Assembly: GCA_020341775.1 (NCBI GenBank)
Contig: CP070835.1
Location: 1,177,775 to 1,216,000 of the forward strand
From: Candidatus Bathyarchaeota archaeon
GTDB lineage: Archaea > Thermoproteota > Bathyarchaeia > Bathyarchaeales > SOJC01
Reading direction: 5' to 3'
DNA length: 38,226 nt
A model generated the notes under the pieces. The model saw nothing but the letters and a program-made list of their open reading frames with translations. It did not search any database and had not been told where the DNA came from. Positions 1-6,900 of this stretch are shown in pieces. A program made the translations under genes and the position numbers. The first letter of the stretch is position 1, and each line of letters starts with the position of its first letter.

Positions 1-615
1 GTAATTGGTGAAGGCTGGGTCTTGGAAGCGCTAGACGACAGCCTAAAATCCTTACAACTGAACAAACCTCGCACAATAGAAATCCCACCCGACAAAGCCT
101 TTGGCTCTCGAGATCCCGAAAAGCTAAAAATGGTTCCAATGAGGCGTCTTCGAGACAAAGGTATAACCCCCCAACTTGGCTTGCGTGTTGAATACGAAAA
201 GAGACTGGCTACAATACGAACCGTAGGTGCAGGCAGAGTCACGTTAGATTTCAACCCGCCCTTGGCAGGCAAAACTCTAGTCTATGAAATCACAGCTCAA
301 AAAAAGCTTAGAACAAAAAGAGAGAGAATTGCCGCACTAATTCACAGGCGGATACCTTTAATCGATATTGTAAAATTCAAATTGGACATCGAGAGAATTT
401 ACACAACAATACGAATTCCAGAAGAAGCATTCTATATAGAGGGACTTCAAATCGCCAAGAAAGGCATAGCTACAGACATCCAGCGTTTCTTTCCAACAAT
501 CGTAGAGGTTACTTTCCTCGAAACATACGAGAACCCCGACTTAGCAACAAAGTCAAAAGAACGTGTGAGGAAAAAACAGCAAACCAAGAAGTCCAACAAA
601 AACAATTCAAAATAG
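1..615 (+). CDS. FKBP-type peptidyl-prolyl cis-trans isomerase, long archaeal form (5' end outside window)
   Basis: The frame is open from base 1, so the N-terminus lies left of the window. The visible part begins in the FKBP fold (VIGEGW then LEALDDSLKSLQ). An AFGSRDPEKL segment follows, typical of the insert-in-flap domain of SlyD-like FKBPs. The fold closes with the signature VTLDFNPPLAGKTLVYEI. About 100 further residues form a basic C-terminal extension ending in a Lys-rich tail, as in the long archaeal FKBPs. The family catalyses prolyl isomerisation and acts as a chaperone in the cytoplasm. It ends with TAG and converges on egsA with a gap of 10 bases. The family call is firm; the specific substrate is unknown. 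Confidence 0.88.
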   Translation, partial: VIGEGWVLEALDDSLKSLQLNKPRTIEIPPDKAFGSRDPEKLKMVPMRRLRDKGITPQLGLRVEYEKRLATIRTVGAGRVTLDFNPPLAGKTLVYEITAQKKLRTKRERIAALIHRRIPLIDIVKFKLDIERIYTTIRIPEEAFYIEGLQIAKKGIATDIQRFFPTIVEVTFLETYENPDLATKSKERVRKKQQTKKSNKNNSK

Positions 616-625
616 GCGGTTCGTT

Positions 626-1681
626 TCAAATCACATCGGTTTTTCTCGCAAGTGCTTTAGCAGCTCGGTTAGTCAACCTCTTTTCGTTCAAAATGGTATA
701 TCTTTCAGGTCTGATGGTTCTTGCCTTCACCAACGCTTGTATAATATCTTGAGACTCGATACCAAGCTCATCACTCGTCGTGGGAGCACCAGCCTTTTCT
801 AATTTCGATTTCATGCGCTGCCAATTCAAACCATGTAAATGCGCCATCATTATAGCGCCCACCCCTGACTGTTCACCATGCAAAGCTGGTTTTGACGCTA
901 TTAGGTCAAGAGCATGACTGAACAAGTGCTCCGAACCGCTGCTAGGTCTGCTACTTCCAGCAATACTCATGGCAACCCCGCAACTTATGAGTGCTTCAAG
1001 AAGAACTCGCAAACCTTCTTCACTCCCCGGCTTTATTGACTCAGCATTCTTGGCAACTAATTTTGCACTCATTAGCGCTAGGCTAGCAGCATATTCACCG
1101 TAATACTCATTCTTAGCTTGATGTGCAAGATACCAGTCACGAATAGCAGTGAATTTTGCAATGGCGTCTCCACACCCGCTAGCTGTATAACGATGGGATG
1201 CTTGAACAATCACCTTTGTATCCGCAATTATAGCCATCGGAGCTTGAGCCATAATAGAGTAAGGCTTCTTCGATCCTTTTATTGATGCTAGAGGGCTAGC
1301 AATGCCATCGTGAGACGCGGTGGTGGGTACGCTCATAAACGGAGTGCTTTGGCGTGCGGCACTGAGCTTGGCAACATCAATTTTTGTCCCACCTCCAACT
1401 CCAAGAACTATTTGCGGTTTTGTTTCATCGATCTTTCTTCTTACAACATCGATATCCTCCATTGTGGAAGAAGATACGAGGAAATAGTCGGCAGTAATGT
1501 TAGAATCACTAAGCAAATCGATGATTCTCCTCCCTGCAATTCTATAAGTTTCCCGACCAGTTACTACAAAAGCAGACTTTGAGAAACCGAGTCTTCGACA
1601 AATTGGGATGATAAGCTCTAAGGTTTCGTTTCCAACTACGACTTCTCGTGGTAGTTGCATTTGATGTAGCTTTGTGGTCAA
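626..1681 (-). CDS. egsA: sn-glycerol-1-phosphate dehydrogenase
   Basis: Makes sn-glycerol-1-phosphate from dihydroxyacetone phosphate using NAD(P)H, the step that sets archaeal lipid stereochemistry. It is 351 aa, the usual family size. The nucleotide-binding signature GVGGGTKIDVAKLSA is present. The Zn-ligand regions of this iron-alcohol-dehydrogenase-like family are also visible: TTASHDGIASP, SGSEHLFSHALD and LHGEQSGVG. The called start is TTG at 1681; an ATG at 1660 (MQLPREVV) is an alternative that removes seven residues. It is transcribed divergently from psmB, and the two share a roughly 150-base promoter region. The function is well supported and archaeal-specific. Confidence 0.93.
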   Translation of the reverse strand: MTTKLHQMQLPREVVVGNETLELIIPICRRLGFSKSAFVVTGRETYRIAGRRIIDLLSDSNITADYFLVSSSTMEDIDVVRRKIDETKPQIVLGVGGGTKIDVAKLSAARQSTPFMSVPTTASHDGIASPLASIKGSKKPYSIMAQAPMAIIADTKVIVQASHRYTASGCGDAIAKFTAIRDWYLAHQAKNEYYGEYAASLALMSAKLVAKNAESIKPGSEEGLRVLLEALISCGVAMSIAGSSRPSSGSEHLFSHALDLIASKPALHGEQSGVGAIMMAHLHGLNWQRMKSKLEKAGAPTTSDELGIESQDIIQALVKARTIRPERYTILNEKRLTNRAAKALARKTDVI

Positions 1682-1738
1682 CAGAAGTCACTGCTTCGCG
1701 TTAGATTGCTTTGCTTGCCATTATTAATGTTCACGAAA

Positions 1739-1748
1739 TCTTTTTAAA
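1739..1748 (+). promoter_or_regulatory. TATA-like promoter of psmB
   Basis: The T/A-rich box ctttttaaac lies where archaeal TATA elements sit. Transcription would start about 25 bases downstream, near 1770. That places the upstream ATG at 1759 at or before the transcript start and favours the SD-led ATG at 1831. Confidence 0.45.
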
Positions 1749-1830
1749 CTAGTCGGTCATGTATAGATTGCGACAACTTCCTTTAGAAGACAGTCGTAGA
1801 GTGTTTTCAGTTTTAAAGGAGAACATAGAG

Positions 1831-2487
1831 ATGAGTGAAACACCAAATCAACTAATCCTTAAGGGAACCACTACTGTAGGCGTTGTTTGCAGCGATGGCG
1901 TAATCCTATCCTCGGATACTCGGGTGACAATGGGCACCTTCATAGCGCACAAGAAAGGAAAGAAAATATACAAAATCGACAATCACATAGCGATGACCAT
2001 TTCGGGAAGTGTTGCAGACGCCCAACGAGTTGTCGATATACTAACGGCGAATGCCCAACTATATAAGATTAATTTTGGCAGACCAATTCCGATAAAGGCG
2101 GCTTCGAGGCTAGTTGCAAACCTCCTTTTCTCCTCGCGGTATGCCCCTTTGATTGCTCAAATCCTTATAGGAGGAATAGACGATTTGGGCCCGCACGTGT
2201 TCTCGCTAGATCCACTTGGCAGCTTGACAGAAGAAAAGTGTGTGGCCACAGGTTCAGGTTCGCCAGTAGCTTACGGAGTCCTTGAAGACAAGTTTAAGGA
2301 GGGCGGTACCACAAACGAAATGCTTCCAATAGTGGTGCACGCTGTGGAGGCTGCTATGAAAAGAAACACTGCAAGCGGCGACAGCTTTGATGTGTCGATA
2401 ATTAGCGCAGAAGGCTACCGCGAATTGAGCGAGGGCGCGAAGAGAGATATAACAAAGACTGCTTTTGACACGAGGAAAAAGGTGTGA
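1831..2487 (+). CDS. psmB: 20S proteasome beta subunit
   Basis: Catalytic subunit of the archaeal proteasome core particle, an N-terminal nucleophile hydrolase. From ATG 1831 the precursor has a 12-residue propeptide ending in Gly, followed by Thr-Thr-Thr-Val-Gly. Numbering from the first Thr, Asp17 and Lys33 fall exactly where the family needs them (SSD17TR and GKK33IYKI). The start is chosen because aaaggag at 1815-1821 sits 9 bases upstream. The longer frame from 1759 would add 24 residues unlike the family and would begin before the predicted transcript. It overlaps fttA by 4 bases (GTGA), suggesting coupled translation. Confidence 0.93.
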   Translation: MSETPNQLILKGTTTVGVVCSDGVILSSDTRVTMGTFIAHKKGKKIYKIDNHIAMTISGSVADAQRVVDILTANAQLYKINFGRPIPIKAASRLVANLLFSSRYAPLIAQILIGGIDDLGPHVFSLDPLGSLTEEKCVATGSGSPVAYGVLEDKFKEGGTTNEMLPIVVHAVEAAMKRNTASGDSFDVSIISAEGYRELSEGAKRDITKTAFDTRKKV

Positions 2488-4400
2488 CAACGGCTGGCAA
2501 AAGCAAGTTAGATGTAAGTCAGACAGTTCTAAACCACATCCCCCAGGAAGCAGAAGTCACTCGGATAGAGTTTGAAGGCCCCGCGTTAGCTGTCTACACC
2601 AAGAGGCCTGAAATCCTCTTTGAACAAAGCTCTATCATCGCTGACATTGTAAATCTGATTCGCAAAAGAATAGTTGTGCGATCTGATCCTTCTGTTAGGC
2701 TAGCCGAAAAAGACACCGTAGTAGCTATCGAAAAAGCAGTTCCCAAAGAGGCTGAAATTACCAGCATACACTTTGATCCAAGCCTTGGCGAAGTCATTAT
2801 AGACGCGAAGAAACCAGGTTTGGTCATAGGCAAGAATGGCACTGTCTTGCAAGAGATTGTGAAAGGGACAAGATGGAGACCAAGGATCTTAAGAAGCTCC
2901 CCTATCCCATCAAAAATAATCACACATATGCGACATTACCTTCATTCGGAGAGCAAAGAACGGGAACGGATACTTCGAACAATCGGCGAACGAATATTTC
3001 GTCCAATGGTACACGAGGTCGGTGATGTGCGAATCACCGCGCTTGGAGGGTTCCGCGAGGTTGGTCGTTCTGCCATTCTTCTGCAAACACGAGAGAGCCA
3101 AGTGTTATTGGATTGTGGCATAAACCCAGGCTCAGCAGATCCTCTCGACGCTTTTCCACGACTAGACGTACCTCAATTCAATATTGAATCCCTTGACGCT
3201 GTAGTAATCAGCCATTCCCACCTAGATCACTGTGGCTTTCTGCCTTTTCTATTCAAATATGGGTACGACGGGCCTGTCTATTGTTCCGCCCCAACATCAA
3301 ACCTCATGACATTGCTTCAATTGGACTATTTGGATGTTGCCAACAAACAAGGCTTCATGGCACCTTACGATCAAAAAGATGTTCGCGAATGTGTTCTCCA
3401 CAATTTGCCATTGCGGTACGGCGCAGTGACAGACATTTCACCCGACATCCGCTTGACGTTGCACAATGCGGGACATATTCTGGGGTCGTCGGTGGTTCAT
3501 CTTCATATTGGAGAAGGCCTCCACAATTTAATCTACACCGGCGACTACAAGTATGGGAGAACAACACTCCTCGAAGCAGCAACTACAGAGTTTCCTCGAG
3601 TCGAAACAATTGTGACCGAAAGCACATATGGTGGCTCACAAGATAGGATGCCATCAAGGATTGCTGCTGAGGAGAAACTTGCGTCAATAATAAACGAAGC
3701 GTTAGAACGCGGAGGAAAAGTCATGATCCCCGTTCCGGCCGTTGGTCGAGCGCAGGAGATTATGTTGATCATTGATGGTTATATGAGAAGAGGATTGATG
3801 AAAGAAGCCCCAGTATTCATTGAAGGAATGATCTCAGAAGCTACTGCAATTCATACAGCCTACCCAGAATATCTGGCCCGAGAGGTTAGAAACAGCATTT
3901 TACATGAAGGCGTAAACCCATTTCAATCTGACTATTTCACGATAGTTGAGCATCCAAGTGCCAGAGAAGAAATAGTGGAAGGAGAGTCTGCCATCATAAT
4001 GGCAACAGCAGGCATGCTTGAAGGCGGTCCAATTATCGATTATTTTAAAAGAATGGCGTCGGACAAACTAAACACCGTGGTTTTTGTCAGTTATCAAATT
4101 GAAGGCACTTTGGGGCGGCGAGTTCAGAAAGGATTGACCGAAGCTCCTCTCATGAATAATGAGGGAAAAATCGAAGTCATAAAAGTTCGATTGCAGGTTG
4201 AATCCATTGACGGCTTTTCTGGACATTCCGATAGACGACAGATTATCAATTATGTTCGTCGCGTAACACCTAGACCTGAGAAAGTGATAGTTTGTCATGG
4301 CGAAAAAGCCAAATGCCTGAGCACAGCAATTTTCCTCAGAAGACGGTTTAAGATCGACGCTATTTCTCCCGAAACCTTAGAAACCGTTAGGTTGCGGTAG
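2484..4400 (+). CDS. fttA: Transcription termination nuclease FttA / aCPSF1 (KH + metallo-beta-lactamase + beta-CASP)
   Basis: Archaeal homologue of CPSF73. The family cleaves nascent RNA and drives 3'-end formation and factor-dependent transcription termination. The 638 aa follow the family order. N-terminal KH domains come first (GLVIGKNGTVLQEIVKGTRW around residue 110-130). The metallo-beta-lactamase core follows, with the metal motif SHSHLDH at residues 243-249 and a later AGHILGSS. Next are a beta-CASP region and a C-terminal SGHSDRRQI and VCHGEKAK, which supply the last metal ligands. The start is GTG 2484, overlapping the psmB stop in GTGA. The 3' end overlaps the convergent sepF by 14 bases. 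Identification is secure. Confidence 0.95.
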   Translation: MTTAGKSKLDVSQTVLNHIPQEAEVTRIEFEGPALAVYTKRPEILFEQSSIIADIVNLIRKRIVVRSDPSVRLAEKDTVVAIEKAVPKEAEITSIHFDPSLGEVIIDAKKPGLVIGKNGTVLQEIVKGTRWRPRILRSSPIPSKIITHMRHYLHSESKERERILRTIGERIFRPMVHEVGDVRITALGGFREVGRSAILLQTRESQVLLDCGINPGSADPLDAFPRLDVPQFNIESLDAVVISHSHLDHCGFLPFLFKYGYDGPVYCSAPTSNLMTLLQLDYLDVANKQGFMAPYDQKDVRECVLHNLPLRYGAVTDISPDIRLTLHNAGHILGSSVVHLHIGEGLHNLIYTGDYKYGRTTLLEAATTEFPRVETIVTESTYGGSQDRMPSRIAAEEKLASIINEALERGGKVMIPVPAVGRAQEIMLIIDGYMRRGLMKEAPVFIEGMISEATAIHTAYPEYLAREVRNSILHEGVNPFQSDYFTIVEHPSAREEIVEGESAIIMATAGMLEGGPIIDYFKRMASDKLNTVVFVSYQIEGTLGRRVQKGLTEAPLMNNEGKIEVIKVRLQVESIDGFSGHSDRRQIINYVRRVTPRPEKVIVCHGEKAKCLSTAIFLRRRFKIDAISPETLETVRLR

Positions 4401-4761
4401 GACTCTGTTCTTGGGATGCAACAGCCTTTTCTCGCCAAATTTTCACGGCAGAAGGGGTTATGACTATTCTCTCTTCTCCTAGACGGGCGATGTCACCGTC
4501 AATGGTTTTGATAAACGAACATAAATCGTTCACTGCTCTTCTAATGTCATCGATGCTTCTGGTTGCCAACGGAGTAACTTTAAGAATCAGAATGTTGCCA
4601 GATTCGACTTCGCTTTTTATTGAGTCTAAGTCAGAGAGACTCCTGAGGGGTCTTGCTTTCAGGTAGATTTTGGAGATTCCATCCTCAGAAACACCTTTGG
4701 AAATGTCGAGCTTGCTACTGTCGTGCGCGGTTTTCTCCAAAGCTTTTTCTGCGTTTGACAA
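4387..4761 (-). CDS. sepF: Archaeal SepF-like cell-division protein
   Basis: 124 aa. The C-terminal two-thirds match the SepF (DUF552) fold: SGNILILKVTPLATRSIDDIRRAVNDLCSFI, then GDIARLGEERIVITPSAVKIWRE. Archaeal SepF anchors FtsZ to the membrane through an N-terminal amphipathic helix. Here the N-terminus MSNAEKALEKTAHDSS is short and not strongly amphipathic, so membrane anchoring is not proven by sequence. No ftsZ is in the window. The gene is convergent with fttA, overlapping its stop by 14 bases, and divergent from trmY. The family assignment is good; the division role is inferred from the family. Confidence 0.82.
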   Translation of the reverse strand: MSNAEKALEKTAHDSSKLDISKGVSEDGISKIYLKARPLRSLSDLDSIKSEVESGNILILKVTPLATRSIDDIRRAVNDLCSFIKTIDGDIARLGEERIVITPSAVKIWREKAVASQEQSPTAT

Positions 4762-4973
4762 AAGTGCTTCTCCTACACTATTTTGGAGTTCTCAACTTTT
4801 AACGTTTATCTCTTTGGGTAACTCACAGAGCTGTAATCTGTTCCATACACCGTTTAATAATCATTACGTATTGAGAATCAGGATTCTTGATAGACATTAC
4901 GGCATTCTTGGAACAAACGCAAGATCTTCGGTGAAGGAAAGCCTAAGTGTTTGAGCAGACATTTATTAGTGCC

Positions 4974-5531
4974 ATGCGGGAGTTCATTCTTTTTTCACGT
5001 CGAGGTTGGAGTGGTGGCGCGTTTAAAAGTCTACGGGATGGAGGACGGCTCGACGTTGTATATCAATGTTTATTACTTGGACTGTTTACGTCTGGAGCAA
5101 TTCGACGGAACGTGGTTTTCCATGTTGTTCTGGGCGGACCCCCGACGCCTCCTGTGTGCCTGACTATTGATGGACGCTTCTTGCGAGATGTGCGAACGGA
5201 TGAGCGGAGTTGGGAGGAGATTCTGAGGAAGGTGTTGAATCGTGGTTCACATCCAGGTATTAGTATCAGCAAGGTGAGTCTACAAGAAATAGTAATGCTA
5301 AAGAAGAACGTTTTTGTTTTGGAGGAAAAAGGTGAAAGCGTATTGAGAGTAAGATTCGGTGAAAATCCAGTATTTGTTTTAGGAGACCAAGTGGGGTTAC
5401 CGAAGAAAGATGAGAAATTTGTGCTGCGATTTGGCAGAAAAATCTCTTTGGGCAAAAAACCTTATCTTGCAGCGACCTGTGTAGATGTAGTGAATTATTT
5501 GATAGATTCACAAAATGCCTTGAAGCTTTAG
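4974..5531 (+). CDS. trmY: tRNA (pseudouridine(54)-N(1))-methyltransferase TrmY
   Basis: SPOUT-class methyltransferase that converts pseudouridine 54 of archaeal tRNA to N1-methylpseudouridine using SAM. The ATG at 4974 gives MREFILFSRRG, the family N-terminus. The longer GTG frame from 4947 adds nine unlike residues. Conserved parts include VVFHVVLGGPPTPPVCLTI in the middle and the SPOUT-knot region FVLGDQVGLPKKDE toward the C-terminus. The product is 185 aa. It is transcribed divergently from sepF. The stretch of about 320 bases behind it has no recognisable gene. Confidence 0.9.
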   Translation: MREFILFSRRGWSGGAFKSLRDGGRLDVVYQCLLLGLFTSGAIRRNVVFHVVLGGPPTPPVCLTIDGRFLRDVRTDERSWEEILRKVLNRGSHPGISISKVSLQEIVMLKKNVFVLEEKGESVLRVRFGENPVFVLGDQVGLPKKDEKFVLRFGRKISLGKKPYLAATCVDVVNYLIDSQNALKL

Positions 5532-5849
5532 CTGTCACATAACTTGGGAACTCAAGAGAGTCACATGAATAATCTTTTGCATTTCATGCGCGCGCCAAAC
5601 ATGTTACTTTCTTTCATATTTAGAAGGGAAGGCGTGCTTGCGATCCACGGCTTGCATTTGCGAAGGAAGGGCTATTGGTTTCAATAGGACTTTAAGACCT
5701 CTCACATTCACCCTGAGTCTGAGCGATGAACCGCAAGCAAAAAGACCTATGCGTTTTCTCGAATTTGATGGCTTTGAAGCAACATACGCTCAATGAAATG
5801 GGGAGCCAAGTGAAAATGAGAGAATGAAGCGTGCTACTCTTTTCAAAGA
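5532..5849. other. Gene-poor spacer between trmY and tRNA-Thr
   Basis: About 320 bases with no reading frame that resembles a protein on either strand. The only marked item is the alternating tract catgcgcgcgcc at 5585-5596, one of several CG tracts in noncoding parts of this window. Frames that run in from the tRNA side on the minus strand are translations of the tRNA and its 3' flank. Confidence 0.5.
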
Positions 5850-5926
5850 TGGAGCCTCGGGCGGGCTTCGATCCCGCGACCAACGGTTTACGAGACCGTT
5901 GCTCTACCAAGCTGAGCCACCGAGGC
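5850..5926 (-). tRNA. tRNA-Thr (anticodon CGU), CCA encoded
   Basis: On the minus strand the acceptor arm is GCCTCGG pairing with CCGAGGC. The D arm is GCTC/GAGC. The anticodon arm is ACGGT-CTCGTAA-ACCGT, giving CGU. The T arm is GCGGG-ATCGAAG-CCCGC. The discriminator is T73, the archaeal Thr identity base, and CCA is encoded at 5852-5850. No intron is seen. The isotype is read directly from the anticodon. Confidence 0.96.
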
Positions 5927-5960
5927 ATCACTAATAGTTGTGAATTGTTTTCACCATTCG

Positions 5961-5971
5961 GTATATTTATT
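5961..5971 (-). promoter_or_regulatory. TATA-like box for tRNA-Thr
   Basis: On the minus strand aataaatatac lies about 35 bases before the tRNA 5' end. This is the right distance for a TATA element with a start near 5940. It lies inside the degraded reading frame that runs into the tRNA. Confidence 0.5.
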
Positions 5972-6111
5972 GGTTTTGAGAATTCCAAATAGTCTATTAC
6001 GCTTGAAAGTGCCCGTTCTGAGATTCTGCTGATGTTCAAGCGGTATTTTCTGGCTCTTCTCACCAACTCTGGCTATAGTGTAATTCCAATTTTTTTGCGG
6101 CGTTTACTTTC

Positions 6112-6132
6112 ACTCGAGTAAGTTACTCGAGT
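6112..6132. repeat. Perfect inverted repeat, 10-bp arms around one base
   Basis: ACTCGAGTAA and TTACTCGAGT flank a single G. Each arm itself contains the 8-bp palindrome ACTCGAGT, so the site is also a tandem of that octamer. It lies inside the coding frame of the interrupted RHH-like gene, 186 bases from the tRNA 5' end. Confidence 0.75.
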
Positions 6133-6150
6133 AGATTGCTGCTCATTCAT

Positions 6151-6720
6151 TTATTATCCTTCTTTCAATTATTCCACTTCGCGTCTCTTGAGCAATAATT
6201 TAACGGACACTCTCGTTATGGAAGCAACAGTTCGTATATGCGGCCCGTATACACTGCGTATCCAAAAAGGAAGAAACCGAGGCCCACGAGCAGCACGATT
6301 AAAGGAAGTTTTAGCGCGCGCTCTGAAGCCCTCTACCCACATACCAGAGGCGAGCGCTGGCGCATTATGATAAGTTTTATCTGTCCCATGCGCGTGCGTT
6401 ACTTGTCGCATCTTCTCGCACTTATTTCGAGAGCTTCCTTTTCCACCATTAAAGGTTTGTCATCGGGCGCAGGCTGGCGCGCGCGCTGATTTCCCCAAAG
6501 CGTATATTCTAAGCTCTGACATGTCGATGCCCTGCTCGCGCGCGCAAAATTTTTCGTGGAGAATAAGAAAAACTGTGTTCGCGGAGCAATTGAATGTTCT
6601 GTAACTAATTCAACACTCTTAGTTGAAAGAATAGAAAAGGCAGGCGACATCAATAAACGTTAGATCCTATTCACTTCAAGACCCTGCGCTGCTGTTTTCA
6701 ATTAATTCCATAGAAAAAAA
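6151..6720. other. Gene-poor region with CG tracts and a possible gene remnant
   Basis: No convincing full gene. Alternating CG tracts occur at 6313-6322, 6388-6399, 6477-6486 and 6537-6545. A short plus-strand frame, GTG 6556 to TAG 6663, reads VENKKNCVRGAIECSVTNST then LLVERIEKAGDINKR. Its composition is protein-like and its frame continues upstream to 6520, so it may be the tail of a decayed gene. Two overlapping inverted repeats (TTGAAT/ATTCAA and TTCAAC/GTTGAA) lie at 6590-6627. I cannot assign any family. Confidence 0.35.
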
Positions 6721-6828
6721 CCCCAAGTCATTCAACATCCAATAAAATAGCTTGGTTGGGGGGAGAAAATACCCCTTTACGTTCTCCTTTCTCCTGAGGC
6801 GAAAGGCTCCCCTTTCCAACCCCCAAGC
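6721..6828. other. G/C-tract structured element upstream of thiL
   Basis: GCTTGGTTGGGGGG at 6750-6763 can pair with CCCCAAG upstream (6721-6727) or with CCAACCCCCAAGC downstream (6816-6828). It cannot pair fully with both. Between lie GGGG/CCCC (6760-6775) and a C/T-rich stretch. Read on the minus strand it has four G tracts of four or more and a T7 run beyond it. It could be a leader structure, a minus-strand RNA or a DNA structure. A TATA-like agttaagctttat at about 6849-6861 would place it upstream of the thiL transcript. No TPP riboswitch consensus is seen. Confidence 0.3.
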
Positions 6829-6900
6829 AAGTGTGCACGCCAAAGCGATAGTTAAGCTTTATTCCACTGTGTTACAATCGTTACTGCGAGGGTTAGGGGC

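Larger units (their letters stand above)
5927..6150 (-). pseudogene. Amber-interrupted ribbon-helix-helix/CcdA-like gene running into tRNA-Thr
   Basis: An ATG at 6150, preceded by gaagga SD-like purines, opens MNEQQSTRVTYSSESKRRKK followed by IGITL. It then meets TAG at 6075-6073. The same frame continues PELVRRARKYRLNISRISER, then ALSSVIDYLEFSKP. Across the TAG the peptide reads like an RHH/CcdA antitoxin-type N-terminus (ITL-x-PELV-RArkyrlNiSriserAL). The frame has no stop before the tRNA and passes straight through it. TAG is used as an ordinary stop elsewhere in this window (FKBP, fttA, trmY, proC), so decay is likelier than recoding. Some archaeal tRNA-targeting integrases carry a comparable N-terminal segment, which is a second possibility. 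The reading frame is certain; the function is inference. Confidence 0.5.

Noticed and set aside
5692..5926. Minus-strand protein frame reading MPRWLSLVEQRSRKPLVAGS through the tRNA.
   Set aside because: It is the translation of the tRNA-Thr sequence itself, a known annotation artefact.
6073..6075. UAG recoded as pyrrolysine.
   Set aside because: TAG terminates many ordinary genes here, aRF1 is intact, no Pyl machinery is in the window, and the surrounding frame also lacks its own stop, which fits decay better.
6169..6653. Several 60-84 codon frames on both strands in the gene-poor region.
   Set aside because: They have Arg/Ala/Ser-rich compositions typical of chance frames, no motif, and overlap each other.
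6721..6860. TPP riboswitch before thiL.
   Set aside because: No CUGAGA/ACCUGAUC-type core is found on either strand; only unspecific G/C pairing is present.
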